Of a stretch of 64,000 nt of DNA, positions 53,840 through 64,000 are shown piece by piece (position 1 is the first letter of the stretch; each line of letters opens with the position of its first letter). Where the stretch lies: contig JAUJYZ010001316.1 in NCBI GenBank assembly GCA_033675265.1, forward strand, positions 1-64,000, in the 5' to 3' direction. The stretch comes from Actinostola sp. cb2023. Its lineage: Eukaryota; Cnidaria; Anthozoa; Actiniaria; Actinostolidae. The position numbers and the translations under genes are program-made. The notes below the pieces were generated by a model that was not told where the DNA came from, made no database searches, and saw only the letters and a list, made by a program, of their open reading frames with translations.

Positions 53840-54020
53840 TAGGCGACTTGCATGATGACGTTGTTTTACTACAACTACCAGAATGCTTTGGGAATGTTCT
53901 TTCTTATTCAGATTTTTATTCCCAGAATAGTAAGACAATTGGTGCTAATTATCTAACAAAAGAAAATGGACAAAGCATTCTGGTACTTGTAGTATATGAC
54001 GCCATCATGCAAGTCGCCTA
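53840..54020. mobile_element. Foldback MITE, ends TAGGCGACTTGCATGATG
   Basis: The arms TAGGCGACTTGCATGATG and CATCATGCAAGTCGCCTA are inverted, extended by CTACCAGAATGCTTTG/CAAAGCATTCTGGTA. Nested in the 52011-54337 insertion; about 181 bp. Confidence 0.72.
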
Positions 54021-54081
54021 TTCTGTAATGTTAGCGAGCTTCATCAAAACAGCTAAAGCATTATTTGTCCAGAAATATTTA

Positions 54082-54160
54082 TCAGTTAGCTCAGTAGTAT
54101 ACAGTGTAATGTGTGGTCTAGTAAGGCAAAGGTCCTGGGTTCGATTCCCGATATGCCGGC
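54082..54160 (+). other. tRNA-like segment (SINE head or decayed tRNA)
   Basis: TTAGCTCAGTAGTA resembles an A box and GGTTCGATTCC is a good B box, 50 bp apart. The T stem (CTGGG/CCCGA) is imperfect and no 7-bp acceptor stem forms. A tRNA-derived SINE is therefore more likely than a working tRNA gene. Confidence 0.4.
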
Positions 54161-54605
54161 ATTTATCAAAAATATTTTTTCTTCATAAAAAAGTTGGAAA
54201 AACAAAGAAAACCGTATCAAATTGAAATTAATTCGTTCTCTATTCAAATATTTAGTGAACGACTTCTGTAAAGAGAAAATCTATTAGAAAAATCAATTAT
54301 ACTCGGCATAGCTTGTGCCAGTGCCGCTAAAACGGAAATCTCTAATACGGCAAATATGTAATATGAATGCTTTTTCATTTAGAATACATTTACACTTTTG
54401 TTTGGTTTTCAAAGGGGGCTTTAATTGTGAATGAAATGTGAACGGAGTTTTGATTCTTTTCAATCAAATCAAGAACAGTTCTCACAGGAAGGTCATAGAG
54501 CTAAGACGGGCATTTGAGACGATGACTGGCAATTTTCGTAAACTGCCAAAAGTGCATCACACAACAACAGAGTCAGTTGTTGAGGGAATGTGCCCAAACT
54601 TAAAA

Positions 54606-55589
54606 TATAAATATTATAAAAAAACATAAAAAATAAATAAAAAAATGAAATCTAAGACCAAATCTTAACAGCTGACTCAGTGTAAACTTCCTGGAAACTA
54701 CTCTCAGAAGGCAGGAAATGCTATTTCAGAGAACCTATATTTCAAAAATGTTCGGGGAGCATGCCCCCGCACCCCCTATCAGCTCACGCGTTCACCGCTC
54801 GTCAAAGTTATCTGCAGCGACGTAGTCGTCTCTCGACCCGTGAAAATCCCGGAAAAAACATGTAGCAGCCCCAGTGAACAGTCTCTCAAACAAAATAAAT
54901 ACCAAAAAACCCGGCTTCGCCTATCGGGTTGTTATATCGCTAATAGACCTCGGTAACAGTATATAAGCTTTATATAAATCCTTTACATAAATCCCAAAAA
55001 AACTGAGTGATAGATGCATTTTACTATGTATTTATGTAGCGAGAAAGTCCGCTGGAAAACGAAGAAAATGGTATTTCCAAGACTCTAGAATTCTAAATTT
55101 CCAGGGGGGCATGCCCCCTCACCCCTCTAGAAACTCACGCCTTCGGCGCTCGTTGCTCTGTGCGTACATTGGAATAAAAGCACGCTACGCCCCTGGTTTA
55201 TCCGAAGCCACGCCTCAGGTTCGTGGCATGTTTTTTTTAATTTCCAAACCTTTCCAACATTTTCCGAGACTCAGAGCTCAAACTCATCTTACTAGGAAAC
55301 CTTTTACTTCATGTTAAAGTAAAACTTCTAGCTGCAAGCTAGAGCTAATAGTCAAAATTCTACAATGATTCGGAATGGCATGAAGTGTACCGTGACACGT
55401 GTTGCCTGACGAGTGGCATATCATGGTTGAGCGCAGCCTAATTATCGTTTCATATCCTATTTATTAGAAAAAGAAATGAAATCACAAACTGACTTACCAT
55501 TCCATGATGAAGTAGTCGCGAAATACTTTTTTTCTTTTATGTGCTGATGTGTCCTCTATTCTCTACTACATCTGCAAGTATTCAACCAA
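54606..55589. other. Non-coding interval with repeats
   Basis: 54667-54760 is repeated inverted at about 60755-60870 (AACTTCCTGGAAACTA and GGCAGGAAATGCTATTTCAG). GGGGCATGCCCCC occurs at 54759-54772 and again at 55104-55117. No gene is recognised. Confidence 0.4.
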
Positions 55590-56080
55590 ATCTGGGCTCC
55601 CTGTGTTGTCATTGACCTTATTTGGAACGTTTGGGCTCCCTGTATGTATTGCAATGCATGGCGGTCGAATCAGTGAGTTTTTGAAATATTTACAATTTAG
55701 AATGCTCAATTTCTCTAAAATTCAGGAGTAGGTTATCCAAGTGGGTCCACCATCTAAATTTTCCCTTACTTTAGTTGTTTTTCATGATTCACTAGCGTAG
55801 GTAAAAAAAGTTAAGTTTATTTTGGATAAATTGGCATGGATATTTCAGTCAGTTTCCTTTGACACATTTCCTAAATCTTCTTAACTGTTTTCAGTCTACT
55901 TTTCTAATAAAAGCAGAATTAAAGCTGAAAAAAGTATACCTTTTTCAGAAATTCCAACAAAAGTAATAGGCTGGAAAAAAAGTGGGCCTTTTTCAGACAG
56001 TGTATTTATTCTACAGACAGTCTAATCAGTACGTCTTGAAATCTACAAGCATACTGGAGTCACGATCACTGCATACAGTA

Positions 56081-56177
56081 CCGTATTTACTCGAATAAGC
56101 GCCGTGGCGCTTATTTAATTTTTCGCGCCTCAAATGCGGCGCTTATTCGGGGACGGCGCTTATTCGAGTAAATACGG
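56081..56177. mobile_element. 97-bp TA-flanked MITE, ends CCGTATTTACTCGAATAAGC
   Basis: The tips CCGTATTTACTCGAATAAGC and GCTTATTCGAGTAAATACGG are exactly inverted, with TA on both sides (56079-56080, 56178-56179). This tip is one of the common mariner-like MITE ends of marine invertebrates. Confidence 0.85.
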
Positions 56178-56524
56178 TATATCATTTGTGGCCAGTTCAG
56201 TTGGTGAGATGGAGTTGTTAGAAAGTATTACTTTCTAACATAAAAAGGTTTGTTTGAAATAGCGTTTCTGAAGTACTGATTCCTTGTCTTTACGATGTAC
56301 GGTACATTAATGAGACAAAAGTACACATACTGCTTACTAAACTAGTATATATACCTTAATTTCACCATTGTGTTACATTTCATATTGGCTTCGTTTCTAC
56401 TAAGTTGATAATAAAGTTTACGAAAGAGTCTGAGTGTTTGGTCTAGGAAATTTTAGTTATTTAAAAAGAATCGGCGTCCCTCTATTAAGCGCCACTGTTT
56501 TGTACTTGCATTATTATACTACGG

Positions 56525-56815
56525 GTATGTGCCGCGGGATAGGGTATCGTCAGGAGCCCATTACTAGTAATGGGCTCCTGGTATCGTTTATGAGTTCCTT
56601 AGGTCTGGGATAGGGTATAGGTTTTCACAATAGTCTGTTATATCTTACAGTACACCAAACAAAAAACAGCCGCAGAAACAACGTTTTATACTGACGGACA
56701 GTTTAATTAATACGTTTTACGGCTAGGTCTGGGATAGGGTATATAAATTTGAGCTTATATAGGTCTGGGATAGGGTATGGAAAATCGCATTTTAGGTCTG
56801 GGATAGGGTCAGGGT
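56525..56815 (+). repeat. GGGATAGGGTAT repeat cluster
   Basis: Units of TAGGTCTGGGATAGGGTAT at about 56533, 56603, 56725, 56758 and 56795 alternate with unrelated spacers. Related to 26231-26345 and, inverted, 55-215. Confidence 0.6.
56551..56580. mobile_element. 30-bp perfect palindrome flanked by 7-bp direct repeats
   Basis: It begins CAGGAGCCCATTACT and continues with the exact complement. GTATCGT precedes it (56544-56550) and follows it (56581-56587). The tip is that of the 531-bp element at 23190, so this is either a minimal mobilised unit of two tips or what remained after the interior was lost. Confidence 0.75.
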
Positions 56816-57590
56816 TTCGAGGTGTCCGCGGCACTCCCCTACCCGATCCAATCTCGTCACGAAATTGTACCCGATCGCTAAAACACCAGACTCGTTCCCA
56901 GTCGCTTCTCTTACTCGGAATGTGGGCGCGCGGTGTTTAGTGTTTAGTGCGCCTTTGCACCCCTCCTTCCCAAGCGCCTTAGCGCGCTTTCCGGTTACTT
57001 CCCTTTCCACGGTAAGTAACAACTGGATACGAGTCTGCTAAAACACCCAGAGTACTTCCCCCGGGTGATATATATTCAGGTAGTCGTCATGAACATGATA
57101 TTTCTGAAGTATTGATCCCATGTAGATTTCAAGACTGATTATTAGACTGTCTGTAAAATAAATACACTGTCTGAAAAAGGCCCACTTTTTTCCAGCCTAT
57201 TACTTTTGTTGGAATTTCTGAAAAAAGGTATAATTTTTTCAGCTTTCTGCTTTTATTGGAATTTCTAAGAAAAGATACACATTTTTCAGCTTTCTGCTTT
57301 TATTAGAAAAGTAGAAAGACTGAAAACAGTTACTGGAGTTAAGAAGATTTAGGAAATGTGTCAAAGGAAACTGACTGAAATATCCATGCCAATTTTATCC
57401 AAAATAAACTTAACTTCAGTTTTAGTGAATCATGAAAAACAACTAAAGTAAGAGAAATTTAGATGGTGGACCCACTGGAATAACCTAAATCCTGAATTTT
57501 AGAGAAACTGAGCGTTCTGAATTGTAAATTTTTCAAAAAAATTGAATTGCCACAACCTCTCACTGATTCGGTCGCATGGCGGCCATTTGT

Positions 57591-58455
57591 ACATTCTATT
57601 CCAGATGGACTTTGACACACGTACATTTTATAGCTAGGCTGGTACTTATTCATAAAAGGTAAAGCATTTGATTGAAATGTTCGTTTATTTTTATATGTCC
57701 AAATATGTTTTTATCTGAATGTATATATTTTTTGGATTCCAGCTCGCAGGTCGCAGCTCCCCCATCATGGACATGCCTTGTTTGAAAATAATAAAAACCA
57801 GTTTAAAAATCGTAGCTTGGTACCGATTTGTTTAGTCTAAAACGACCATCGTTAGATGTTAATATTTGATGTTATAATCATAATGTCGTCCTGCCACATC
57901 CACCGTACTTATAGCAATTATATTTTCCATTTCCACATGTAAATCATTTTTTAAACATTCAGACCTCCCCCAATATAAATTAGATATAGCCAGGAGTGAA
58001 TGGGCTCCTGATATATATAGCTAGATATTTTTGTGAATCATAATTCATTTTTTATTAGTTTATGACAGACGTGCGGGTTTTTTTTGTCATTCATTTGTCT
58101 TTTAATATTTACCTGTCAAAACGGGTCTTAGTAATCCTAACATTGATCATTGCTATTATATATAGTTCTATTTATGTCATACCTTTTGTTCCCGTGGCAT
58201 GCAGGTACAAAAACCTAAGCGATCGTTCTTACTGAAAAACTCTGAAAAAGCGAATTACAATAAAGCAATTTGAAGTTAAAAAGCGATATTTTTTTATTTG
58301 TGCAAAAACACGATTTTAAATCCGACTCTACCCAAGTGTTGCCTTACCCCACCCCAGTACTTCGTGGTCATCGTTGATTGGCTCCAGAAATCTACCAATA
58401 ATAAGTAAATATGAAGCTATTGTCTGGGTAGAAAATCGTTTCTTCAGTTTCAATC
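57591..58455. other. Upstream of the fucosyltransferase gene
   Basis: No coding sequence. CAGGAGTGAATGGGCTCCTG at 57990-58009 is another CAGGAG/CTCCTG tip pair without a clear duplication. The promoter of the downstream gene should lie near the right end, but no motif is certain. Confidence 0.35.
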
Positions 58456-59099
58456 ATGGATCGAGTGTCCTTCGTCTTAATTATTGCTCTGATTTCTTGT
58501 TTCATTGCTGGTGAACAAGCAGATCAACTGGACGATCAAATAGCCTTTGATACGTCAAGTCAACATGGTTTGAATGTTGGTATAGCACAGCCGACGAGAT
58601 ACCTTATATACGATGTCAATCCTGGCGAAGGATTCAATTTACGAAGAGATGTTTATTTGAGAGTCTCAAACCTAATGAAACTACTGCTAGAGAAACAGGA
58701 ATGGGTCTTAGTTCTCCCTCCTTGGCGAAGACTTTACCACTGGAGATCGCCTATATACCAAAGCGGTATTCCATGGGAGATATTTTTTGATTTAAAGAAC
58801 TTGAATCACTATATCCCAGTAATAGACTTCAAAGATTTCGTGCAGCAAACTGGTAGCCACAGTATCGATGAGATAATCTACTTACAAAGATACGCCGAAG
58901 GCTGGAAAGATGGTGTGTGGGAAGAGAAGGCAGACGACCGACCATGTATTGACAATCCTGTTTACCGTAAAGAACATGATGGCAACTTTCGAGGCTATTT
59001 TTGGAATCTGCCAGAAGTTTACGCGCTAAAATTTCAATGTTTATCCGTACAAGGAACTTCCGCAATTTTAAAGTCGCTACTTGAGAAGAGCGAATCGAG
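58456..59099 (+). CDS. POFUT2: GDP-fucose protein O-fucosyltransferase 2, exon 1
   Basis: The enzyme adds O-fucose to Ser/Thr in thrombospondin type 1 repeats in the ER. Residues 1-20 are a signal peptide (FVLIIALISCFIAG core). RYLIYDVNPGEGFNLRRDVY at 48-67 is the donor-binding start, with Glu58 at the position of the proposed catalytic base in the human enzyme. EWVLVLPPWRRLYHW and YAEGWKDGVWEEKADDRPCI follow in family order. The exon ends at the AG/GTAAAT donor (59099/59100) in phase 2. It supplies about half of the usual ~430 residues. The Met at 58456 is the natural start because it begins the signal peptide. Confidence 0.93.
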
Positions 59100-61632
59100 G
59101 TAAATCGCCGGAGTTTTATAGGACTATTTGTTGTAATATAAAAATATGAAAGCTTACATTGTATTGTATCTCTATGGAAACAAGAATATTTGATATTTTA
59201 TTAATGTCACTTCTCACAGTATTTAACAACCACCCATTACACATCAAAAACAGTACGCATATTTGTGGCATATAATTGGGGGAATGAGCCCAACTGATGG
59301 CGTGGCAAGCCTGGCGTGACGACTCCCTTAGTGCAAAACATAACAACAAACATGACCTTTTAAAGCCTCACTCATCTCCCCAGCACTCCGCGTGCTGGAT
59401 CGGACAAGGGTATTGGCAGGTCGAACGCAATGACGTACCAATGACGTCACTATAGCATGCTAACCAGCTAGCAAAATACGCTTGGGAAAGTCGCCAGACA
59501 GACTTAACCGCCAACCGAAGGGGTAACCCCAGTTTATTAAGCAATAACAAACTCCATTTACAATATTACAATGTCAATGATTGGCACCCAAACTAGGGAG
59601 GGTGGGCGGGAAAATTATTTGAACTATATTGTTACTGTGCAGCAAGCCTTGCAGATATGAGTATTTATTCTATATTGACTTGCTTTTATAGCCAGACAGT
59701 TGCTCAATAGGTGCAAAGACCTAGCCAATGCTAAAGGCTGTACTAAAGTAAACCTAGACGGCACGTGCGCTATCAGAGAGACATGAATGCTTTATAGTTT
59801 ATAAACGCAAATCACTGACCAATGCAAGGCAGTGATAGAAGTTGGGAAAACCCGAAAGCCAGACAAGAATAGTGGTAATGAAAGTGACCTTGATCGGCCT
59901 TGAACTTGTGCGCTTAGCCTGAAACCTGATAGACGTAACCGTGACCTGCTGGCTCGGGTACCATTAACTATATTTTACTATGCCCATGGAGGAGAGTAAA
60001 ATAGACATTAATCTTCAATCTTAACTTTTGAGGGGGGGGGGGGGGGGGGGGGGGGTGGGGGGGGGGGGGGGGGGTGGGGGGGGGGGTTGGGTGATTGATT
60101 TCGGTTCAGCATCATGAATTTTTTTTTCCAGGCCCATAACACTCGATATATATTTTTCCTGTCATACCACTGTGCATGATTTTTTTTCCGACATGTTACC
60201 TTCTGCATAATTTTTTTTTTTTTCGACATAGAGCTTTCTAAATGGGCACTATGTTCAAGAGTTGCCTTCGCACTGAAAAGTTTTATAATATTTGTTTATT
60301 TATATAAAACAAAGCCCATTAAACTTTCAATATTTTATTAGAGCTGAACATAAAAAACAATGTGATGGTGTTCCTTTGCCTCCATAGTGTTGTTGCAGAC
60401 CTGAATTCCTAGGCACTGCTTTTCCTTGAGGCCATCATATGTCATCCATTCATTGTCCACATCTCTCATTGTATTGGCATATATGTTAGAGAGATTGAAT
60501 TATAATTGTGATATATGGGGTCGTAGGATTTTGGAAAGAACCTACCTAATTAATAACATGACTCCCCCTCGAACAACTGATAAATTTCCCTGCACCCCCC
60601 TGATAAATTTTACACCCCCAAGTGACCCTGGAAAAAGAGTTGTGGGGCACTTTAAATTGCTTCTGGCATTTTTTCACAATAATTAATACATACCATAGCT
60701 GTCACGTAGCAAGTTAAGGGAAAAAGAGTTGTGGGGCACAATCTGACGAGTGGGGAAGGCACAAGCTCCTAGGGGGCATACTCCTCCTAAACATTTTGAG
60801 GTATAGGGTCTCTGAAATAGCATTTCCTGCCTTAATTCTGAGAGTATAGTTTCCAGGAAGTTTAAACTGACAGAAAATTGATCTTGTGGCTGAATTGTAG
60901 GGAATTTGAGGGGCTGCAGACATTGTAAATCATGTTATTATGTGAACATAATGATGTGCGTTTTATACATGTAGCCTTTCTTTCCAAATGTTGTCAATTA
61001 AATTCGGTGTTCTTTCAAATAAATATCAAATGAAACTTTTGATAAGGAGAAATAAACACACGCCGGTATTATGTTTTCGTTCCCAGGCTATTAATGGTTG
61101 TCTCACTAATATTATACACCTCCCCTTTTGCTCATCCTTACCTAGTGATCCCCCCTATTCATACTTCCAAAACCAAGTGAACTCCCCAAAAAATCCTCCC
61201 ACCCCTCCCCCAGGCGATAAATACTGACAGGATCCTAAGTTATTAAAGGCCGAACCAACACGATGTACACTTCAGTCGGGAACACATGATGATCATGTGT
61301 GAATGCCAAACAGATGATTGCATGGGCATGCGCAGCACATAGATTAGTATATATACTAGACTATGATTGGGCTGCATTTTGCAGTTGGGTGATGCTCGGT
61401 TAATTTATAAAGCTCCCTTTTTTAGGAAGGGGATAATTTTAATTGCAGCATTTTTTTTCACTCTTGATGGGCGTAAGAATTTTATTTTCTTGTTAGAGTT
61501 GGTGTACGTTTTTTTTTTTGTCCAAAAACAGCTTGCAGGAAAAAAAAATTCAAAATCACCCAGCCCCCCAAAAGTTAAATGGTCAGCCCCTAATAACACT
61601 AAAAATGATTAATTTTTCTTTACTTTATACAG
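59100..61632. other. POFUT2 intron 1
   Basis: Bounded by GTAAAT at 59100 and TATACAG ending at 61632. It contains a G-rich tract (60033-60087) and repeat fragments at 60700-60910. No independent gene is seen. Confidence 0.8.
60033..60087 (+). repeat. G-rich tract
   Basis: About fifty G with three interrupting T, which is intronic and capable of G-quadruplex structure. The proline-rich translation of the other strand is an artefact. Confidence 0.9.
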
Positions 61633-61699
61633 GTCTGTGTTTGTAGACAGATTTGAAGAAGTTTTACACATTCATTATGGACAACAGGATTATTGGGAG
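61633..61699 (+). CDS. POFUT2: GDP-fucose protein O-fucosyltransferase 2, exon 2
   Basis: This 67-bp exon joins exon 1 in phase 2 and reads SVFVDRFEEVLHIHYGQQDY followed by WE. This is the segment that follows the CLSVQG...SAI region of exon 1 in other animals. It is flanked by ATACAG and GGTACATA. The next exon should start with an Arg-rich RR(S)M-type block, which I do not find before 64000, so the gene runs past the window. Confidence 0.85.
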
Positions 61700-62321
61700 G
61701 TACATATATTATGTAGGTGATGTGCAAATTAAGGTGGCTTGACCCTGGGTTTTTTAGGATCACACCAATGAGATCTAGACCAACAATATCTAGATATATG
61801 CATATTCTCAAATGCATGGTTGTAATAATAGAATAAAATAATTTTTATTAGAAAGAATAAGTTGTACTACTAATAATTATTATAATAATAAGTTATTTTA
61901 TTATATACACACTGAGATTTACTCACTAAAATTCAGTGCAGTAAATTTTCGTTCGCTCACTCTTGTTAGCCAATCAGATGCCGCGTATTGTTTCTTCACG
62001 TGTGAGAAAAACGATACGTCCAATCAGAAGCCACGTGAAGTTTTCCTCTAGCATTCAATTGGCTTTTTCAGCGACAACAAACTGGCTCGTTTAGTGTTGT
62101 GAACAGAAAATATTTCAAAGCTTTTCTATCTCAAAGGATAACAATGACTGAAACTCATTTTGTTCAACTTGAGATTTCACACGAAGAATACGTGGACAGC
62201 TTGGAAAACAAAAACACGAAAGAAAACTGAGCGAAAGGATATGTAAACCAGCCTCTTTGACGAGTTTTGAGCTTGTCGATTGCCATAACAACAACACAAA
62301 TGAAATCCTTTGAAGGTGTTA

Positions 62322-62743
62322 CAGTCAATCCAGGTCACGCGTGCCCCCCTAGAATCCATTATTGACTTTGTTATTTGAAAATTGATTTGATTTTTCGTTT
62401 TGAACTTCGATTATTGCGAACAAACATTTCAATATTCAAAACAAGAATAATTTTAAAATTCGATTGCTGATTGGATTAATAAAACAAACGTTACCCCAAA
62501 TAAATATAAGGGCAGACATACAACACGTACGGGCTGCCTGTGTGTCTGCCCTTATTAGGGGTAACGTTTGTTTTATTAATCCAATCAGCAATCGAATTTT
62601 CAAATTATTCTTGTTTTGAATATTGAAACGTTCGTTCTCAATAATCGAAGTTCAAAACGAAAAGTCAAATCAATTTTCAAATAACAAAGTCAATAATGGA
62701 CTCTAAGGGGATCTAGGGGGGCAAGCGTGACCTGGATTGACTG
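62322..62743. mobile_element. 422-bp TA-flanked foldback MITE, ends CAGTCAATCCAGGTCACGC
   Basis: The tips CAGTCAATCCAGGTCACGC and GCGTGACCTGGATTGACTG are inverted (one base inserted in the right arm), with TA at 62320-62321 and 62744-62745. The arms of ~190 bp pair nearly throughout (TGTTTTATTAATCCAATCAG). The loop carries a CGGGCTGCCTGTGTG tip of the CACAGG family. Confidence 0.85.
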
Positions 62744-63858
62744 TAATTATTATATATACAATATTATTCTCCATTTCTGTCTACTTTGAATAACTCGTCA
62801 ATAATTCGGCGACAGACTGAGAGCTGAGCTCAGTAGACATGGTTGGCGAGCCAAAAGAGACTTAAAACATAATTCGCATTGAAGATACAGACTTGACCGA
62901 AGTCACTGACAACATCAACACGGCGAAACGGCAGATAAGTTATAACTGCATGAACACTGATTTGTGCTTGTTTTTAACATGTCAAACAAAAAGTAATAAT
63001 AATAATTTGAATATAAATAATAATAATAATAATAATAATAATATAATAACACTTTATTTACTGCGGTCCTCAATATTATGCGAATTAACTCAGACATTCA
63101 AACAGTCGGCTGGAACTTTAGTTTTTCGCATCTGTCAATCAAATTCAAAACTCAAACAAATTCAAAACTATAAATTTATACATTATTTGACTAAATAATC
63201 CATAATTTAGCTCAAAATCATATTTGGTTTCCATTTGGTGGGTCGATCTTCTGACTTTTATTTTTAAGTTTTCTGATTTTTATGTTAATTAATTGATTGA
63301 CAGAAGCGAAAAACCAAATTACAATCCAACTGCATGCTTAAAATGTCCATGAGATCGCATAATATTGAGAATTACATCATTAAAGCAGGGCGACAACAAA
63401 TTTTACAAGTTTTTTTATTCATTTGTACCATATATGTATACATTAATTCATTATACCGGTATGAACATGTATTTCAAAATCTCATGCATAATTAATGAGC
63501 AATTCGTCCAATCAGAAGGACGAAATCCATCACGTGCATGTACCTTTATACCCGGTAATGCACTACTTATTAGTATTCTTTATATAAAGAATACTAATAA
63601 GGGAAGGTCTCATATTGGTGTCGTACGTATCATTGACCTCCCTGTTCCCTGTACGGGACGACATATATGTTGTCCGGAAAGATTGCTCCTTGGTCACACT
63701 TTCGGACCGTCGTTCAAATATGGGATCTTTTTCAGTAGTATCGGTGCGCATGTGTGAGGTGTTAGAAGCAACACGATACTGTTATGTTTGTGTTTTCCTT
63801 GCTGATTTTTACTGAAATCATCCGAAAATGTATTATTTTGGAAGATCGTTTTTGAAGC

Positions 63859-63960
63859 TGTTCAATAAACTCGCAGAGCGTGTTTTATCGGGTCTAAAAC
63901 CACTTGGCTTCGCCTCGTGGTTTTAAACCCGATAAAACACTCCTGTTCGTTTACTAAACA
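63859..63960. repeat. Palindrome around GTTTTATCGGGT
   Basis: GTGTTTTATCGGGTCTAAAA pairs with TTTTAAACCCGATAAAACAC around CGCCTCGTGG, and the outer ACTCG/TGTTC segments are weakly mirrored. A foldback MITE is likely. Confidence 0.6.
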
Positions 63961-64000
63961 GTACATACAATCATGGCCTTCAATAATACAAAATTTGTAT

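Larger units (their letters stand above)
52011..54337. mobile_element. 2.3-kb insertion, ends AGAGATTTCCGTTTTAGCGG
   Basis: The left tip AGAGATTTCCGTTTTAGCGG is inverted exactly at the right tip, CCGCTAAAACGGAAATCTCT. AAT lies just outside both ends. The empty site exists in the paralogous copy near 3545-3570. The interior has no recognised transposase but holds two further MITEs and a tRNA-like segment, so it is non-autonomous. Confidence 0.7.
51660..54605. repeat. Dispersed repeat split by a later insertion
   Basis: The inverted counterpart of 3296-3830. The left part is 51660-52010, including the TTGTATCTTATTTACAATCTC hairpin at 51659-51717. The right part is 54338-54605. Comparison with the undivided copy shows that sequence between them was inserted later. 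Confidence 0.65.
55650..57590. mobile_element. ~1.9-kb element with ~450-bp inverted arms
   Basis: The left arm (about 55655-56050) is repeated in reverse at about 57105-57580. Shared landmarks include CATGGCGG, TCAGTCAGTTTCCTTTGACA, and GTGTATTTATT. The ~1-kb centre holds a 97-bp MITE, the GGGATAGGGTAT cluster and the 30-bp palindrome. No transposase is present. Confidence 0.65.
61700..64000. other. POFUT2 intron 2 (continuing)
   Basis: No further POFUT2 exon is recognised. The interval holds a large mariner-type foldback (62322-62743), an (AAT)n run at 63002-63043 and palindromes at 63561-63600 and 63859-63960. Confidence 0.55.

Noticed and set aside
54082..54160. Functional tRNA gene
   Set aside because: A and B boxes are present, but the T stem is mismatched and no acceptor stem pairs, so it was listed only as tRNA-like.
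60008..60229. Proline-rich minus-strand protein
   Set aside because: It is the complement of an intronic poly-G tract.

Overview
The window looks like intron-bearing animal nuclear DNA, most likely from a cnidarian (plausibly a stony coral). It is A+T-rich, crowded with short inverted-repeat DNA transposons (MITEs), minisatellites and simple repeats, and carries only two recognisable host genes. The cnidarian assignment is inference from repeat style and protein flavour; no species can be named.

Layout. 1-6.8 kb is repeat-rich and non-coding, with a 12-bp minisatellite near 4.0-4.6 kb. 6.8-9.9 kb is a decayed Ty3/Gypsy retrotransposon (protease, reverse transcriptase, RNase H, integrase). 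About 13.9-20.6 kb is a large DNA transposon relic: short terminal inverted repeats, inside them two oppositely oriented arrays of a ~73-bp tandem repeat, and in the middle exon remnants. 23.9-25.1 kb holds an uninterrupted protein farnesyltransferase beta-subunit gene (minus strand). 26-35 kb is a run of MITEs, a THAP-zinc-finger fragment and a 1.1-kb 12-bp minisatellite. 49.7-58.4 kb is again nested MITEs and inverted repeats. 58.5-61.7 kb holds the first two exons of a protein O-fucosyltransferase 2 gene that continues past the window.

The main object is a Polinton/Maverick (polintovirus-like) element of 14.4 kb at 35338-49738. It has 211-bp terminal inverted repeats and a 5-bp direct repeat, ACTCG, on both sides. 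It encodes protein-primed DNA polymerase B, a retrovirus-type integrase, a capsid-like protein, a packaging ATPase, a VLTF3-like late transcription factor, a possible PCNA-like clamp, a zinc-finger protein and a set of small membrane or virion-type proteins. Genes are packed within a few bases of each other, and nearly all have a short TATATA-type motif touching the ATG. That motif often includes the stop codon of the preceding gene. I propose that this is the element's own late promoter, possibly read by its VLTF3-like factor. Four genes are broken by single-base shifts, all in or next to homopolymer runs, so this copy is either decaying or carries residual sequencing indels. No adenovirus-type maturation protease was found.

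Two MITE terminal-repeat types (starting CACAGG and CAGGAGCCC) each produce perfect 7-bp target duplications at several independent sites. This points to an active or recently active DNA transposon lineage in this host.
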